From assembly GCA_964036155.1 (NCBI GenBank), contig OZ038422.1, forward strand, positions 81,243,201 to 81,307,200: a DNA stretch of 64,000 bases, in the 5' to 3' direction. The position numbers and the translations under genes were made by a program. The stretch is from Diploscapter coronatus. Taxonomy: Eukaryota > Nematoda > Chromadorea > Rhabditida > Rhabditidae. Shown in pieces: positions 39,101 through 51,916 of the stretch (the stretch's first letter is position 1; each line of letters opens with the position of its first letter). The notes beneath the pieces are model-generated. The model searched no databases. It was not told the origin of the DNA and saw nothing but the letters and a program-made list of their open reading frames with translations.

Positions 39101-39724
39101 ATGAGCTCCTAATGTTTTCTGACTCCTAATTCCGAGAAAAAATCCTCTGACTTTGCATTCCAAATTTAGAACCTTCAAAGTTCCAGATTCGTTCTTTCCT
39201 GATATTAGTTTGGCCATAAGCTTCTATGACTAAACTTTCTCACTTTCCCATATCCTTGGTGATCTTCATGAACATTAAATAATGCAAAAGTGTGGTTGGC
39301 AAAAATTCCAAAGATCTGATCATTGTGCTCTCGTTCTTCCTTCCTCGAATACGATGCGTTCCTTGGTCGATCTCATTTGGCAAATTCCTGTCCTCCATCC
39401 AATGTTTCTGTTTCTGTTTCCCACGTCTTCACCCCAGCTTTATTCCTTATCCTTTCCTTCTCTTCCTTTGATTAATGATTCTTCTATTTCAGTCTTTCTA
39501 TTTACATGTCTGTGTCTTCCTCGATATGTTGCAATAGAAAGCGCATTACGATGGCTGAAATTAATGAGAAACTTTTAGAGGAGAATTATTTCTCAAAATT
39601 CATTTCGTTTCGATATTTCCCCTCGCAATTATATAAACCGAATTGACTTTGAATGTTCGAGTTTACGTTCTCATCTGAATCGTCATACATTTGCTTTCAT
39701 AAGTTTTTACTGCGGCAATTTTAG
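36110..39724. other. 3.6-kb gene-poor interval
   Basis: No gene is supported. The ORF at 36,291-36,509 and the pyrimidine-rich ORFs at 37,300-37,660 lack recognisable domains and consistent splice context. One or more 5' exons of the GPCR gene at 39,725 may be hidden here, because that gene's first clear exon starts at a splice acceptor. Confidence 0.4.
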
Positions 39725-42700
39725 GAAACTATTTGATCAACGATGACCCTGCTCAAATTCCTGCCCTGATGTCAACGACTTTGGCAACAGCATATTTCTG
39801 GCTAATTCTGCTACTGCCCATATTTGGTATGATTCTGAACGGATATGTCTTCTGGCGGCTGCTCAGATTGGCCAAGTATGTTTGTCTTCCTCTATTTCCG
39901 TTTTCGAAATTAGCTATTTAGACGTCGCCGTTCTCGGTTCGAGTGCACCTCAGCCCTGCCCCTCGCAGCCATGTCACTCGGCGATTCAATCACTCTCATG
40001 GCTCTGTTCGTACAGGCTCTCTTCCACAAAGTCGACAAAACTGGCCTGCCTCATTCGTTGCTCAATGCTCTTTGCAAGGTTCTGATAAGTTTGCATAGAA
40101 GTATCAATTAATATTTTAGGCTGATCTGTATTCAATGCATTCAACATCGGCATTCTCAGTCTGGTAAGCATAAAAATTCTTATTGAAAAAATATACTTTT
40201 GAGTTTCACTGTTAATGGTTGGAATAAATTCGTCTATAGAAATTCGTATTGCGCTCAGACCCAGGTAGACTTTAACCAAAGCGAGAAATTTTAGGGGAGG
40301 AGGTATCGCCAGACAAAATTTTTCTATAGAAAAGTGATACAAAAGGGGATCCCCGCAACAAGATTTTAGCGGAACACTGTGGCTTTAGACCTGCCTAGAT
40401 GTGATTGCGTTATTAGTGAAAAAAAACGATTATAAATCCACGATGTGAATTGTCACGCATTAATTGCATAAGTTTAGATCATTGCATGAATTTTTGAATG
40501 CTTCTACCATCCACTTTCCATTCTTCTATTCGAATAAGATTTTAAGAGAATTTATCATTCGATGTGTCACCTTCAAACACAAAATTTTGCTAAACTACTT
40601 TATCTAAATGTGAATATAAGATAACTAAGATTATGCATACCAAAGGTCAAATTGTCGGAATCGTCATGCGTTTTTCAAACCTTTCATCCAACCTTGTATG
40701 AGAACAAGAAATATCTGAAATTCATTCGGCCATTTCAGGTGCTGGTTTCTTCTGTCGGTTCTTCGTTGCATTGCCGTATTCAAGCCATTGGACTACTATA
40801 CAATATGGCGACAACCGAGGAATTTCATAGTCGTGCTCGCATTCATTTGCATTGCTTCCGAGTCATGGATACTGTTTTTCGTTGTCTATTCTCAGGATGG
40901 AAAGATATGCGTGGAAGATCGAAACATTTCACAGCAATTAATTCAGGTGAAATAAAGTGAGAATCTAAAGCAAAATGTCACTTTTAGGTGGCTCACACGA
41001 CAGATATTCTACTTTTCTACGCAATTCCCAGCCTTGCCAGACTCGTTCTCGATTCAACAGTTCTCTTCCACTGCTATTCCCCGTTCACATCGGTAATTAG
41101 ACTAATTTGCATTAAAAATTCACCATTTTCAAATCCATTCATGCGCACTAAATTGAGGAAAGATTTTCCTTGAACATATCATTAGAATTTAAAAGGAGCG
41201 CCAAGCTATATTTAAATCAATTTGGAATTTTAGATCGATGTTTCTCTTTCTGAAAGACGACTCGCCATCTCGATACCTCGAAAGTAGGTGAAATTAGTCA
41301 TTTGTGAAAGCTAATTAGCCCAATCGGAATTCTTCGTAACGAAAGCACTAAAGTTTTCGTCACACAAATCGTGTGCACTCAACAATTTTAACATCGAAAT
41401 AACTCAAAATATTATCGCTTATTTATGACTAGTTTTTAGAAACATATTTTAGATACTCAATCATGGAAGATACGGTTGCCTTACGACAAAGCATGGCGCT
41501 GACACATTCTCTTGCAACCGATGAACAGGTAAATTAAAGTGTTTCCCGTTTATGAGCTTGCAGAATCACTATATGAGGGAAATAGAACAAACTTAGCTCG
41601 ATCAAGCACTTTTTAAATATATTATAGGAAATACGGCTAATTTACAACACTTTTGATATATCATTTATGAGTTCACTTTGAATGATCACAAGAACAAATT
41701 TTGAAAATTATGCATGATTTTTATACTAGCGAATTCATATATTATTGTGTCTGTGTATTTCCGGTTTATCTTCAACTTAAACCAAGTTGTATACATACAC
41801 GATTGCTATTTTAATTAGTTACATGACATTGGTAGAAATATATTCCTCGACATTGCATGTAATTAGTCCGAAGAAAATTCATGGCTGAATACATCCCTAC
41901 TTCATCAGATTAAGTCTTCGAAAACAATTTGCACCTGCAATGAAATGCGGTCATAAAATAGAAATTTCAGACATCGAAGAAACGTGCTTTGTACATAAAA
42001 CGAAAAACAGCTCTGATCATGAGGTCAATTGCGATATCCGTGCTGAATCTATTGCTCAATTTGCCTGCCTACATTCTCAGAGTCTGGAATACATTCGAAG
42101 ATCCTAATTCAGCTCAAGCCCAGCAGAGTTTAGAAGTCCGTCAATCTATCGAGCGTAAGCATTTTGAGGTCTCAACTTTACAAATTCATCATTCGAACTA
42201 AGAAGAGTGATATATGATATTCATATCTTAAAAAAGTTCTTTTGATACATAAAATTCCCAAATTATCGATGATAATTGTGCCATATTCTCTATAATTGAA
42301 TGAAATGCTCTTCTATTCTCAAACCCCAGTTTTTCGAAGAAAATCGGCTTTTTCAAGCCATCATATACTTCATTCAAAGAACCTAATTATTCCAAATTGT
42401 GATAGATGCACTCAACATACCCTGAAAAAAGTAAACTTGTTCTTCTGTCGATCTTAATTGAATATAATATGTAGTTCTGGCATTCTTAGGGTGCTCTACA
42501 CTATATTAGATAGGGACCTTCAAATAGAGAGAATACAGCAATAATGTCGACTTTTGGAAGTTCTGGATAAAAAAAGTTTCTATGATTTTTGTTACTTATG
42601 TTACTGCAATAATTGTTGCATTTTAGCGGTCTGCCACCTGTTGTATTTTTCACAATTCGCCTGCAACGCATTTTATCTGTCGATCTACGAAAGCAGTTCC

Positions 42701-42778
42701 TACACCCATTCGAACCGGAACAACACAACGAACAGCAAGCGATTGGCAGGGGAGAATGCTTACTCCTCTCATGCCTAA
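39725..42778 (+). CDS. Class A GPCR, orphan peptide-receptor-like; 5' exon uncertain
   Basis: Eight or nine exons encode a seven-helix receptor. Helix 1 lies in FWLILLLPIFGMILNGYVFW, helix 2 in LPLAAMSLGDSITLMALFVQ, helix 3 ends in WCWFLLSVLRCIAVFKP, helix 4 is IVVLAFICIASESWILFFVV, and helix 6 is SIAISVLNLLLNLPAYILRV. Helix 7 lies in the last exon (42,628-42,778), with FACNAFYLSIYE before a Ser/Asn-rich tail and TAA. The Arg of the DRY motif is kept (LRC) but its acidic partner and Tyr are not, and NPxxY has become NAFYL. Exon phases fit throughout: 39,725-39,875, 39,921-40,078, 40,120-40,163, 40,739-40,948, 40,988-41,096, about 41,234-41,283, about 41,454-41,529, 41,971-42,154 and 42,628-42,778. 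The ligand is unknown. The first exon begins at an acceptor, so the true start may be upstream, or at the ATG of MSTTLATAY. Confidence 0.72.
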
Positions 42779-43411
42779 CTCTCCTCCCCCTCACTCTTCA
42801 TCACCTTGAGCCCTTCCGATCCCGTCATCAATCAGTCACTCGATAATCCCATCCATCCATCTTACTTACTTTCTTCTCTCACACATTTTTCACCTTCATC
42901 GAATCGGTGCATTGGTTTCGAGTGCAACTTCAACGGGTTTCCACTCACAGGGTCTTTCATCATTTCATCATAGGCTATAATTCATTGGGTTTAGCTGATT
43001 GTTGTATTTCGATTCTAACTTATTCGTTTGGTCTATTTGCTTTATCGTCTAGTCTACAATTACCTTGCATCCAAAGTGAGCACATATTTGTTTTGATGGA
43101 ATAAATAGAGGACAAGTATTCGGTCTTCGACTATAGCTGGTCTCCCTCATATTTTCGAGCATTGTTCTATCAAATACGGCAGTTATTTCGGGTGATTTAC
43201 TCTCAGTTTCATTGTGGCTCTACTCCGCGACTTCTCCAACGGGGGGCGGTCCCCCTATGCTCCTTTGCCAGTTCTCCTTTTTCCTTTCTCAGCTCTTTCC
43301 CCTTCCCATTCCCTCTCCTTCAACTGCTCCGACTCATTTTATGACTAGCAGCAGCTTCTCTGCAGCAATGCCTCGAATGCTCGTATTTGGCAGTCGGCAG
43401 TTCTAAATGAC
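42779..43411. other. Intergenic region before the MOLO-1-like gene
   Basis: This is 633 bp of C/T-rich sequence on the plus strand. Its ORFs are low-complexity and unsupported. It probably holds the receptor 3' untranslated region and the next promoter. Confidence 0.4.
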
Positions 43412-46186
43412 ATGTCCTACCTGACGATCCTTTCCACACTCTATCCCCTTCTATCTATTCTTCCTGTCCTGGTCCATTCCGGTCAACTTCCCGTTCTGCC
43501 CATATTCCCTCCATGTGAATTTCCTTCCCCCATACACGATCCCCAATTAGTAAGTTTCGAACCATTCCATTGTTTCCTGCTTTTTGCCCTTTATTTGGAG
43601 TGTTGTTCTGTCCTCATTAGTCTTTTGTCTTTTTGTTCGAATTCTCTCACTAGCAGCTAAGCTTGCCTGCTTGCTTCCTTTCAACTAGCTGCCATTTATT
43701 TTGTTGCTCCTAGGAACGGAGAAAGGGTATGAAATAGGTACAAATCAGCTATAGGAGGAAAAATGAAAAGAGAAATTGAGAATAAAATTCCGAAATGGGT
43801 AGAAAGAAGAGGGGAAAGGGATAAAATGAGATAAGAAGAAGAGGCAACAAAGAGGGAAAAAGAGATCGTGAAATGAAGAAATGGGAATATTCCCAAAGGA
43901 CGATGGATGGGTTTTGTGTTTCTGCTGCTGCTGCTGCTGCTACTGCCTGCAGCAGTGCACAAATGCTCTATGACTGGGAGAATGGATACCAAAAAAATTG
44001 AAGTATTAGACAGAATAGATTATGTGTGATTATTTGACCATAGATTTGCTAAACGTCTACATTCGGAATAACGATATTGTAAAGCTGAAGAAAATAGCGC
44101 AATATGTCCAGCTTCTATTGAGCTTTATGTGCCATTCCGTTGCACGCGGTTTCTTGGTAGCAATTTTTACCTAATAGACTCTTTCTTTGTAGACATAAAA
44201 TAGTGTCTATCCTAAAAAATGAGATAGCATTTTTGTCGCAAAAATTCGAATAGGAATTGTCGAAAAATGTCCAATATGGGAATAATGATTTCTTCACGTG
44301 CACTAAAATGTAAATATTGCAGTGGAAGTCAACGTGCCCCCAACCTCCATTAGACACAGCGGCTCCCTTCCTATGCGACGTTCATAATAACCTCGCGTTT
44401 GCCGACTTGGCCGCTGTTGAAAAATCATATCGAAGGTGCATACTTATAAGAAATGGCAAACTAATTGTGAAACAAAAAAAATTTTTTTTATAGATATCAG
44501 CCGTACTTCATAAATGAGAAAAATCAGTCGACTTTGGCCGTTATCATAGGTAAGTTGGTCCTTCAATGCATACGCGAGCAAGTCAGAATTGGCTTGAAGT
44601 TGTTCTGTCCTGTTCTGTTCTCTATGTTTGTTGCATTTCGAATTGTGATGTGTGGCAGTTCAGTGCGTCAATTGGAAGCCCCAACCTCTTCCTCTCAAAT
44701 CTACTCCAGCCACGGCTATTCCTGTCTGTTCAACTCGGACTGCGTCAGGATTTCAGCAGATGTCGTATCTGCCATTCTGCTCAATGTACGAACATATCTC
44801 AGGGTAAATAATTCATCTTATGTTTCTAAACCGGAAATCAGCCATTTGAGAGCTATTTTGGAGAGAAATTTTCGACCTCTTTGTTTGTTCCTGAAAATGA
44901 GAATTGATAATTGAGAGTTGCATTACGGCACCCTTGTCTACTTGTTATTGCTTATCCATTCATTCATTCTTTAATATGCAATGACCTGGGAGAAGCGATG
45001 CATGAACAACTCAAGAATGAAGGGAGGGAACAAAGAGGAATGGCTAGAATGAAGGACCCGACTCAACTCAAGTAAAAATATCTTGAGCTACTCCAAAATA
45101 AATAACCGATCTCCATCCCACGAATTTTAGGTATATGCACTGAAAGTATTCGAGCGGTGGTTTCCATCGGAGGACTGTGTCTCTTCCCCGAATGTTCTTG
45201 CCTTGCTGGTCATCGATGGTTTCATAAACGACGTTCGCAAGATTCCCTATGTCCGAATTCATAGCGGTGAGTAAAAAAGGTTACTCGTTCACCTAATGAC
45301 TATGCTAACTTATTTAAAAACTAGTTAAAAATTTCATTGCAAAGCTATATATTCCTTTACCAAACTACAATTTCATCCTATACCATATTAGGTTATGTGG
45401 TCTAGTCTAAGTGCAATAATTTTCCGTGGGGCGCAATGAGAAAAATGAATCGTTCAATAGCACTTGGTCATCTATAAATAAAAGCGCGTTTCTGAAAAGT
45501 GAGATAACTTTCAAGAAAAGTTCCTCACGAAATTCAACAATGCATTCCATGCTTCCTCATGTGCATTCACGTTATTGTGTCTCAGAACGAATTTCTGCAT
45601 TCCTGCATCTAACACGATTTCGTCACTTGGCACGTTCATTTCCCCCTTCCTTTCCCCATCCTCTACATTCTGCCTCCTCTCGTCCTGCTTCCGTCTTTAT
45701 TCACTTCCAACAAATCCAACATCTAATTCACTTTATTCTCACTCAAGTCACGCCTTTCAGGTTCGACAAAGCTGAATTTTGCACTGGGCAATATTCAAAG
45801 CGAGGCCACAAACGCCATTGTACAAGGTAAGGGGCATGCGTGGATGCAAGGAGAAGAGTAGAGGCTGAAAAGGAGATGTTAAGGGTGGCCGATGGCTAGA
45901 GTGATTGCTGACTTGGTGGATGACATCGGATATGCGCTCAAGGAGTTACACGAATTGAATGGGGAAGTTAGAGACCACTCCGTGCCGAGGTGGGAGACAA
46001 TTACTCTTCGTCTTTTACTCGACAATTTTTAGCTGGGCTCGACGATTATTCCTGATTTGTGCAGGACTTGTAGCGTTTGCATTGCTCGTTGAATGGTACA
46101 TTGTCCGAAGGAAGTTGGGAGTGCAGAAAAGTGGAGGAGGGCTGAAAATATCGACGGGCAGAAGTAAAACTCATCTCATGTTCTGA
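43412..46186 (+). CDS. Single-pass membrane protein, MOLO-1/TPM-domain-like
   Basis: Eight exons (43,412-43,549; 44,323-44,435; 44,494-44,549; 44,664-44,803; 45,131-45,266; 45,761-45,826; 45,902-45,989; 46,033-46,186) join with perfect phase into 296 residues. The N-terminus MSYLTILSTLYPLLSILPV is a signal peptide. The ectodomain has several cysteines (PFLCDVHNNLAFADL, GYSCLFNSDCVRISADV) and a region VFERWFPSEDCVSSPNVLAL then VRKIPYVRIHSG. A helix LVDDIGYALKELHELN precedes the transmembrane segment LFLICAGLVAFALLVEWYIV and a basic cytoplasmic tail. This layout, and the RW...C...LLV pattern followed by a basic 'VRKIPYVR' strand, resemble nematode MOLO-1 proteins, which modulate levamisole-sensitive acetylcholine receptors. 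The homology is inferred from architecture and is not certain. Confidence 0.6.
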
Positions 46187-47011
46187 GAAGCTTCAATTCA
46201 ATTTTCATGCAATTTTTGTTTCTTTACATATTACGCTGTATATTGCCTTACGTGTATGTCTGATTTGCTCAGGTAAAATGTTGTTTTTCGATAATTATGC
46301 TTTCTTCATTTCAATAAATGTTTAGAAGTTTAATATCCTTTACATTTTACTCGTTCTATATTTTGCATTACAAAAGTAGTGGGCTTTAATTTTATGATTC
46401 ATTTTTTAGTCTCTACTTCAGTAAACATCAGATCTAGGGGGCACTTTCGTCAGACGAAGAAAATATGCGGGGGTAGGTCGTACGAGTAAAATTGCAGTAA
46501 TGACGTCGTCATAGACAGAAAATTTTTGAGATTTCCGAGTTAGAGATACACAAATCTTAAGAAAATATTATGGGGGGTAGGTCGCAACGGTTTTCTGACG
46601 ATCGTCCTCCCTAGGACTGGTAAACATTATATAACTTAGAGAATGTTTGATCCATAACTAATTCCAAATGTTCATACAAATTGTCCGCTCCGAATTCAGA
46701 GCAAGACTTTCTATTTTTATCAATATGGTTTTCGATTTAAAAATAGCAATATTGAACAAATTTATAAATGATCCCACTTTGAATGGATCGTCATTTCTGA
46801 TGAACCATTTAGCAGCTTTTATAAGCTTTAAAAATGCCCAATTGTCATTAATTGATAATAACAAAGGGGAAAATGCTAGGAAGTTTGTGGAATAAGAACA
46901 GATTGAGTGAATTATTAGAAGAAAAAACAATTTATTTTAGTAAAGAAAAACTGATAACAAACAAAAGTTGAACGAGCAGAGTGTGCGCAAGAAGCGAGTG
47001 GGTGGGCGGAT
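46187..47011. other. Convergent 3' region between the MOLO-1-like gene and RPL37A
   Basis: A plus-strand AATAAA stands at 46,313-46,318 and can end the MOLO-1-like transcript. The rest is AT-rich; the ORFs near 46,660-46,930 on either strand are unsupported. Confidence 0.5.
46313..46318 (+). terminator. Polyadenylation signal of the MOLO-1-like gene
   Basis: AATAAA is found 127 bases downstream of the stop codon at 46,186, in the same orientation. Confidence 0.5.
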
Positions 47012-47572
47012 TTACTCCTTGAGTTCGCGCAGACGTCTGATCGTCGATCGAATGGTCGACGCAGCCACTGTGCCGTACACGTACGCGCCTCCCGCAACTG
47101 TCTGCAACACAAGTCAATGAGTCAATTGATGGGTTAATTTTCAGGTGATGGAACATTGGAATGTCAAGATAATTTAATCTGATTGTCGAAATTTGAGCAA
47201 GTGTATAGAAGTAAAATTTGAAAAGATTAAACTGCAATGTTTTTCATAGTAGAAAAATTTTGGACAAGAATTTGCGTCGATAAGATCAGCGAGTAAATAT
47301 TCATTTTACCAACTTTTTATTTTCGAAATAACAAGTTTACCTTGTGGCACTTGGAGCAGGTCCAGATTCCGACGGCCTTTCGCTTCATAGCGTCTTTGCC
47401 GCAGAAGTTGCACGTGTATTTCTGGTGCTGGGTCACCTGCAATCAACTTAATTAGTTTCTCTCCAGAACTTGTTCTCTTCACCTCCATCTTCTTGACCAT
47501 TTTCCTGAGGGAGGCACCATATCGAGTGCCGTACTTGCCCACGATGCCGACCTTCTTCGTGCGTTTCGCCAT
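47012..47572 (-). CDS. RPL37A: 60S ribosomal protein L37a (eL43)
   Basis: This is a large-subunit ribosomal protein with a C4 zinc ribbon. Three exons (47,483-47,572; 47,341-47,436; 47,012-47,101) give 91 residues; the human protein has 92. The N-terminus [20 protein letters not shown] is diagnostic. The zinc ligands are seen as CNFCGK and CSKCHK, and the C-terminus [10 protein letters not shown] precedes TAA. All introns are phase 0. Confidence 0.97.
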
Positions 47573-48142
47573 TTTAGATCACTTTACCCTGCAAATCAGC
47601 TATCATTATCATTAGTATGAAAGGAATTGCAATTTTCGAACTGTGGTAACCTCGCGAAATGCGAATCTTTATGAGACAGAACGAACTCGTCTTTCTCTCT
47701 CGAAAAGAATTTTCACGAGGTTAACAGCGATTCTAAAGTTGCAAATCTGCATGAAATACATGAAGATAAATGTCTTCAGATATGCTAGACCGATTCAACG
47801 GCTATGGAATCATCAATAAATCAACAATATCGTGAATAAAACTTCACACCGATTTTTATGCTGGATAAAAATTTCAGAAATTCACCGAAAAAAACGGGGA
47901 TTTGATGCTGAACACTTGACCACCAAGATGGGTTGAAATGTTTAGAAAAGGGAAAGGCGAATTGAAAGCAACAGAACAATGGCTCGACAAGGCAGCCCCC
48001 ACCCACGCACTGCTGAGAGAAGGGGGGACTGATGATGTCGGCCAAAACAAGGACAATCAATTGGAAAGTGACTCAAGTGGAAAGGGAATAATTTAGAAGA
48101 GAAGGACTGGGAAGAGATTGCTTGATGGAGGAGCACGTTTGT
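47573..48142. other. Intergenic region between RPL37A and TPT1
   Basis: The 570-bp gap lies between two minus-strand genes. I see no exon. It includes the RPL37A leader region and the 3' untranslated region of TPT1. Confidence 0.5.
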
Positions 48143-49758
48143 TTAGAACTTCTCGGTAGCGATGGCCTCCTTGATGAGCATGAGTGTGGGCACTTCATTT
48201 CCATCGTCACCCTCACGGTACTCGATGATCGCCACTTGGCCTTCGCCTGCTCCGTCCGCCATTTTCTCGCCTCAAATGAATGAGTTTATGAAAATTGAAA
48301 AGAATAATGTTTGATTTGGGAGGAATTATCATGAAATGTCAAATCAAAAATTGTTTGATCAACTGATCTTCATTTAAATTTCCAGAAGATAAGCTCAAAA
48401 TCTTCTGTATGATACAACTATATATATAAGAGAAGTATTTTTCTTTGACAAATTTTCCTAAATGCGCAAAATTCTTGCTTAAAATTTTTAATCGCAGTAT
48501 TTTGTTGTGAAGGTTCGAGCAACCTACCAACGAAAAACGAGAGGCTCTTCCAGCGATCCTTGTTGAGGAGTCCCACAATCCAGCCCTGTAATTTTCATCA
48601 GAATTTCTGGCTTCTTTCGACTCCTTTTTACCTGGATCTTCTTTTTGAAGGCGTCGACGTCCTCTTTGCTCTTGCCCTCTTTTTCCATGTGAGAGACCAC
48701 CTTCTTCATGAAATCCTTGATGTAGGACTTAAAAATCGATTGATCCTCGTAGCAGTTCATCTCCTGCAAATCATTCAAATAAATGAAAAATAAAATTTAA
48801 GTCGCTGTTATTTCACTGGTTTCGTCACAAAATTTTCTAACTTACCAACTATTTGTATGCTCATTCTTATAAACACAAAGTGTTTGCTTGATTCGAAATC
48901 ATAAAATGAAATTCTCACTCTATGGTGAATAAAGCACCTTGAAACCAAATGTTTGAGTGTGTTCCCGTACTTCCGATTTCATTTTTGTTGAATTTTATCG
49001 ATAATTTTTTTTTCTTAAATTTCATTCATCACTGCTTTTCAATAAGTCGGAAGAATGTGGTAATTCCATGTTTGTAATTTATTAGAACGACGGACTTACC
49101 ACGAGCTTGTGATTGAGAACGATGTCGATACCCCGCTCGACGTGCTCGTCAGTGCCGTCATCTCCATCCTCTCCCTCGGCAGAAGGATTGGCTCCAGCCA
49201 GCATGATCTCTCCCTCCTTGCGGACAACGTGCTTGCCCTTGAATTCGTAGACGAGGTCGTCCACGAGCTTCATTGGGAACGAGTCCGAGGACAGCTCGTC
49301 ATCTGCAAACGAGAAAATTGTTCACATTCAGGTAATTGCTTCCAAATACCGCAGACGCACGCGCTCTTTGAAAACACGGAACATGTTTGAATGAGAAATT
49401 ATGATTTCTCGCGAAAAACTCGCCACTGGTCAATTGGAAAGTTGCTCGAAATGAACCGTGCCAAGCCACTAAACTAAGACAGTCCAATGAATTGACGACG
49501 ATTCTACGAGACACCTTCCTGAACAGCAGCTCAAGGGTCGCGAATATTTGAATTTGTAAAAGCAGCTTTAACAAAAATGTGGACCAATCATAACTGAAGC
49601 TGCTTCTACAAATTTCAAATTTTTTACTTTGCTATTCTCACGAATACAAGTGCAAACTCTATTCGCACTTTGAAAGCAACCAACTCGGTTACTTTTACAA
49701 GAACTCATCAATTTTACGTTGTCAACTCACCAGTGAAGACATCCTTGAAGAGAAGCAT
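48143..49758 (-). CDS. TPT1: Translationally controlled tumour protein (TCTP)
   Basis: TCTP is an abundant, conserved calcium-binding and growth-related protein linked to translation elongation and TOR signalling. Five exons (49,731-49,758; 49,100-49,302; 48,632-48,763; 48,528-48,585; 48,143-48,270) sum to 549 bases, that is 182 residues, close to the family size. Signatures seen are MLLFKDVFTDDELSSDSFP at the start, LAGANPSAEGEDGDDGTDEH (first TCTP signature), FMKKVVSHMEKEGKSKED, then MADGAGEGQVAIIEYREGDD and the terminal PTLMLIKEAIATEKF. The gene lies 305 bp downstream of RPLP0 on the same strand. Confidence 0.96.
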
Positions 49759-50063
49759 TTCCAAAGAGCACCAGTTGTTTGGCTACAAGGAAACAAATGC
49801 CTGAATTAGAAGTCATTAGTTTTGGAAAATCCAACAAGAAGAGTCAAAGATATCTCAATGGCATGGTGACCATTATTGATGACAATATAATGGGATAGAG
49901 AAATAAATAATTTTTTTTATTCTCAAAAGGAGAAAATGAGAGAAAGAGTTAACAAAAAACGAAAACAACAAGGAAGAGAAGGCGGACACAGTTGGTTGAT
50001 GGAAAGTGGTCGGCCAATCTACTTGTCGTGAGACGGTCTGTCTACTGTGCGTGGGTGAAGTGC

Positions 50064-51916
50064 TCAGTCGAACAGTCCAAAGCCCATGTCATCATCGCTC
50101 GACTCGGCCTTAGCTTCTTCCTTTTTCGCTGCGGGGGCAGCGGCCGCTGGCGCTGCGGCAGCAGCTGAAAATTCAGACTATTATATGTGTGTTATCAGAA
50201 TGATTTTCAAGATGAAGAGCAAGATTTGCGCGATTTCCAAGCTGGGATAAATTATGATGAAACGGGGCTGCACAAAAGATAAACTCGTTTCACGCTGTTC
50301 TCAAAGTTGCAAGCCAGAAGAACATTCGCTGTCTTAAGCATACATCTTCCCACCATTTGTCTTCAAATATGGAAATGCATTGCGGAGTAATTTCAAATGA
50401 ACTCATCAACTTACCGGGAGCAGCAGTAGAGGCGGCAGCAGCGAACTTGCTCGGGTCGGCCAGATATTCCTTGAGCTTCTCCGCGGCCTGAAACAATCCG
50501 ATTATATTAGGTTCTCCTTTCACTTCTAATTCTCAGTCGTTTTAAACTGAAATTCGGAATTCCGATCCTCAATTCAATTCAAACCGACTACCTATTCTTC
50601 ACATACCGAGAAAGTGACATCGGAAGCAGCGGCGATGGCGAGCATGTTCTGGAGTCCGTTGGCGAGCGAGTGCGGGGCCGAGGCCAGAGTGGGGTATTTG
50701 ATGGCCAGCGACACGGCAGCCACGTTGCGCACTCCCGCCATGAAGCGGTTGCGCAGCTCCTCGGTGGTCATGTCCAACACCTGCAAGGGAATCACATCAA
50801 TTAGTCACGAGGAGAGCAGGAGCAACCTCGGGCGAGTACATGGTGCCACTGTCGTAGACCTGCAGCACGATCAGACCGTACGAGAAGGGGGTGATGCCCA
50901 ACATGTTCAGCAGAGCTGCCTCGGAAGCGCCCACCTAAAGACGACAATTAGCTCGAGACTAGTTTCACTCACTCATTCGGAACATACCTTGTCGCCAACT
51001 TTGATGAGATGGACCTCGTTGAGGATCTCGATGGTTCCTTTGGCGATCTTGGTGGGGATCTGCAGAGCCTGGAAGAACGAGGTCTTCTCAGGACCCATGC
51101 CCGTGTTCTGGGGCGGCAGCTTCACGTCGCACGGAGCAATCGCACCTGCCTTCGCCGGAGCTCCCTGAAATCATGCTGTGTTTTGGTGAAGAATTGAGGA
51201 TCACTGAATTTATTAGGGAATCGTACATTCACATTTGGCTCATGAAACGTGTGAGCATAGACAGAAGTGGGAAAATAGTATTCGAAATCATTGTTCCACA
51301 ATTATAACTCGTATAAACTAGCCAAATATGAACTTTCATTGTAGAATGCATAATCTAATGGAGCCACGCAATTGTACCATTTTTCGAGTGTTCATACTCT
51401 TAGAAATGGTGTCTATAATTTACATAGAACCGGGTGAATTGGAGACGATATCAGAAAGCACATTGAATTTGCATTTCGACTTTTAAGATAGAACTCGCAA
51501 ATTGCACGTCTGTTTCATTTTTCTGACAACGTTATGAATTGCTTACTGACCCTTTTGTTCTCGAGCAGTCTGTTGCGGATGTCTCCCAGATCTTCCTTGG
51601 TAAAGACGAATCCGACGTTCTGGACGATGTGCGGGAGGAGCTTCTCGAGGTTGGGATTCTTGCTGAGGTGTCCGCGGATGGCCTTGCGGATCATCGTGTT
51701 CTTGCCCATCAGAATCACTCCATGTCCTGCAATGTCCTGTCATGTCTTGCTGTCAAGTGTGGCTGGCTTACCCCTCATGGCCTGTCGAATCTCCTGCATC
51801 TGCTTGGAACCGACATTGTCGACTCCGACGATGAGGCACTTGGGGTACTCCTCGAACAGCTCGATCAGTCTCACGAAGTAGTTCGCCTTCCAGGTGGACC
51901 TGTCTTCCCTAACCAT
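50064..51916 (-). CDS. RPLP0: 60S acidic ribosomal protein P0 (uL10)
   Basis: P0 forms the base of the ribosomal stalk that recruits translation GTPases. The start [20 protein letters not shown] at 51,916 is followed by [20 protein letters not shown], the rRNA-binding part [15 protein letters not shown], and the insertion domain [19 protein letters not shown]. Then come [20 protein letters not shown], an Ala-rich hinge with lysines ([11 protein letters not shown]), and the stalk C-terminus [11 protein letters not shown], the elongation-factor-binding peptide shared by all P proteins. Seven or so exons give about 315 residues. The gene diverges from TRAPPC2 across 1.46 kb. Confidence 0.97.

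Noticed and set aside
50614..51168. A 184-codon plus-strand ORF
   Set aside because: It is the antisense shadow of the GC-richer RPLP0 exons.
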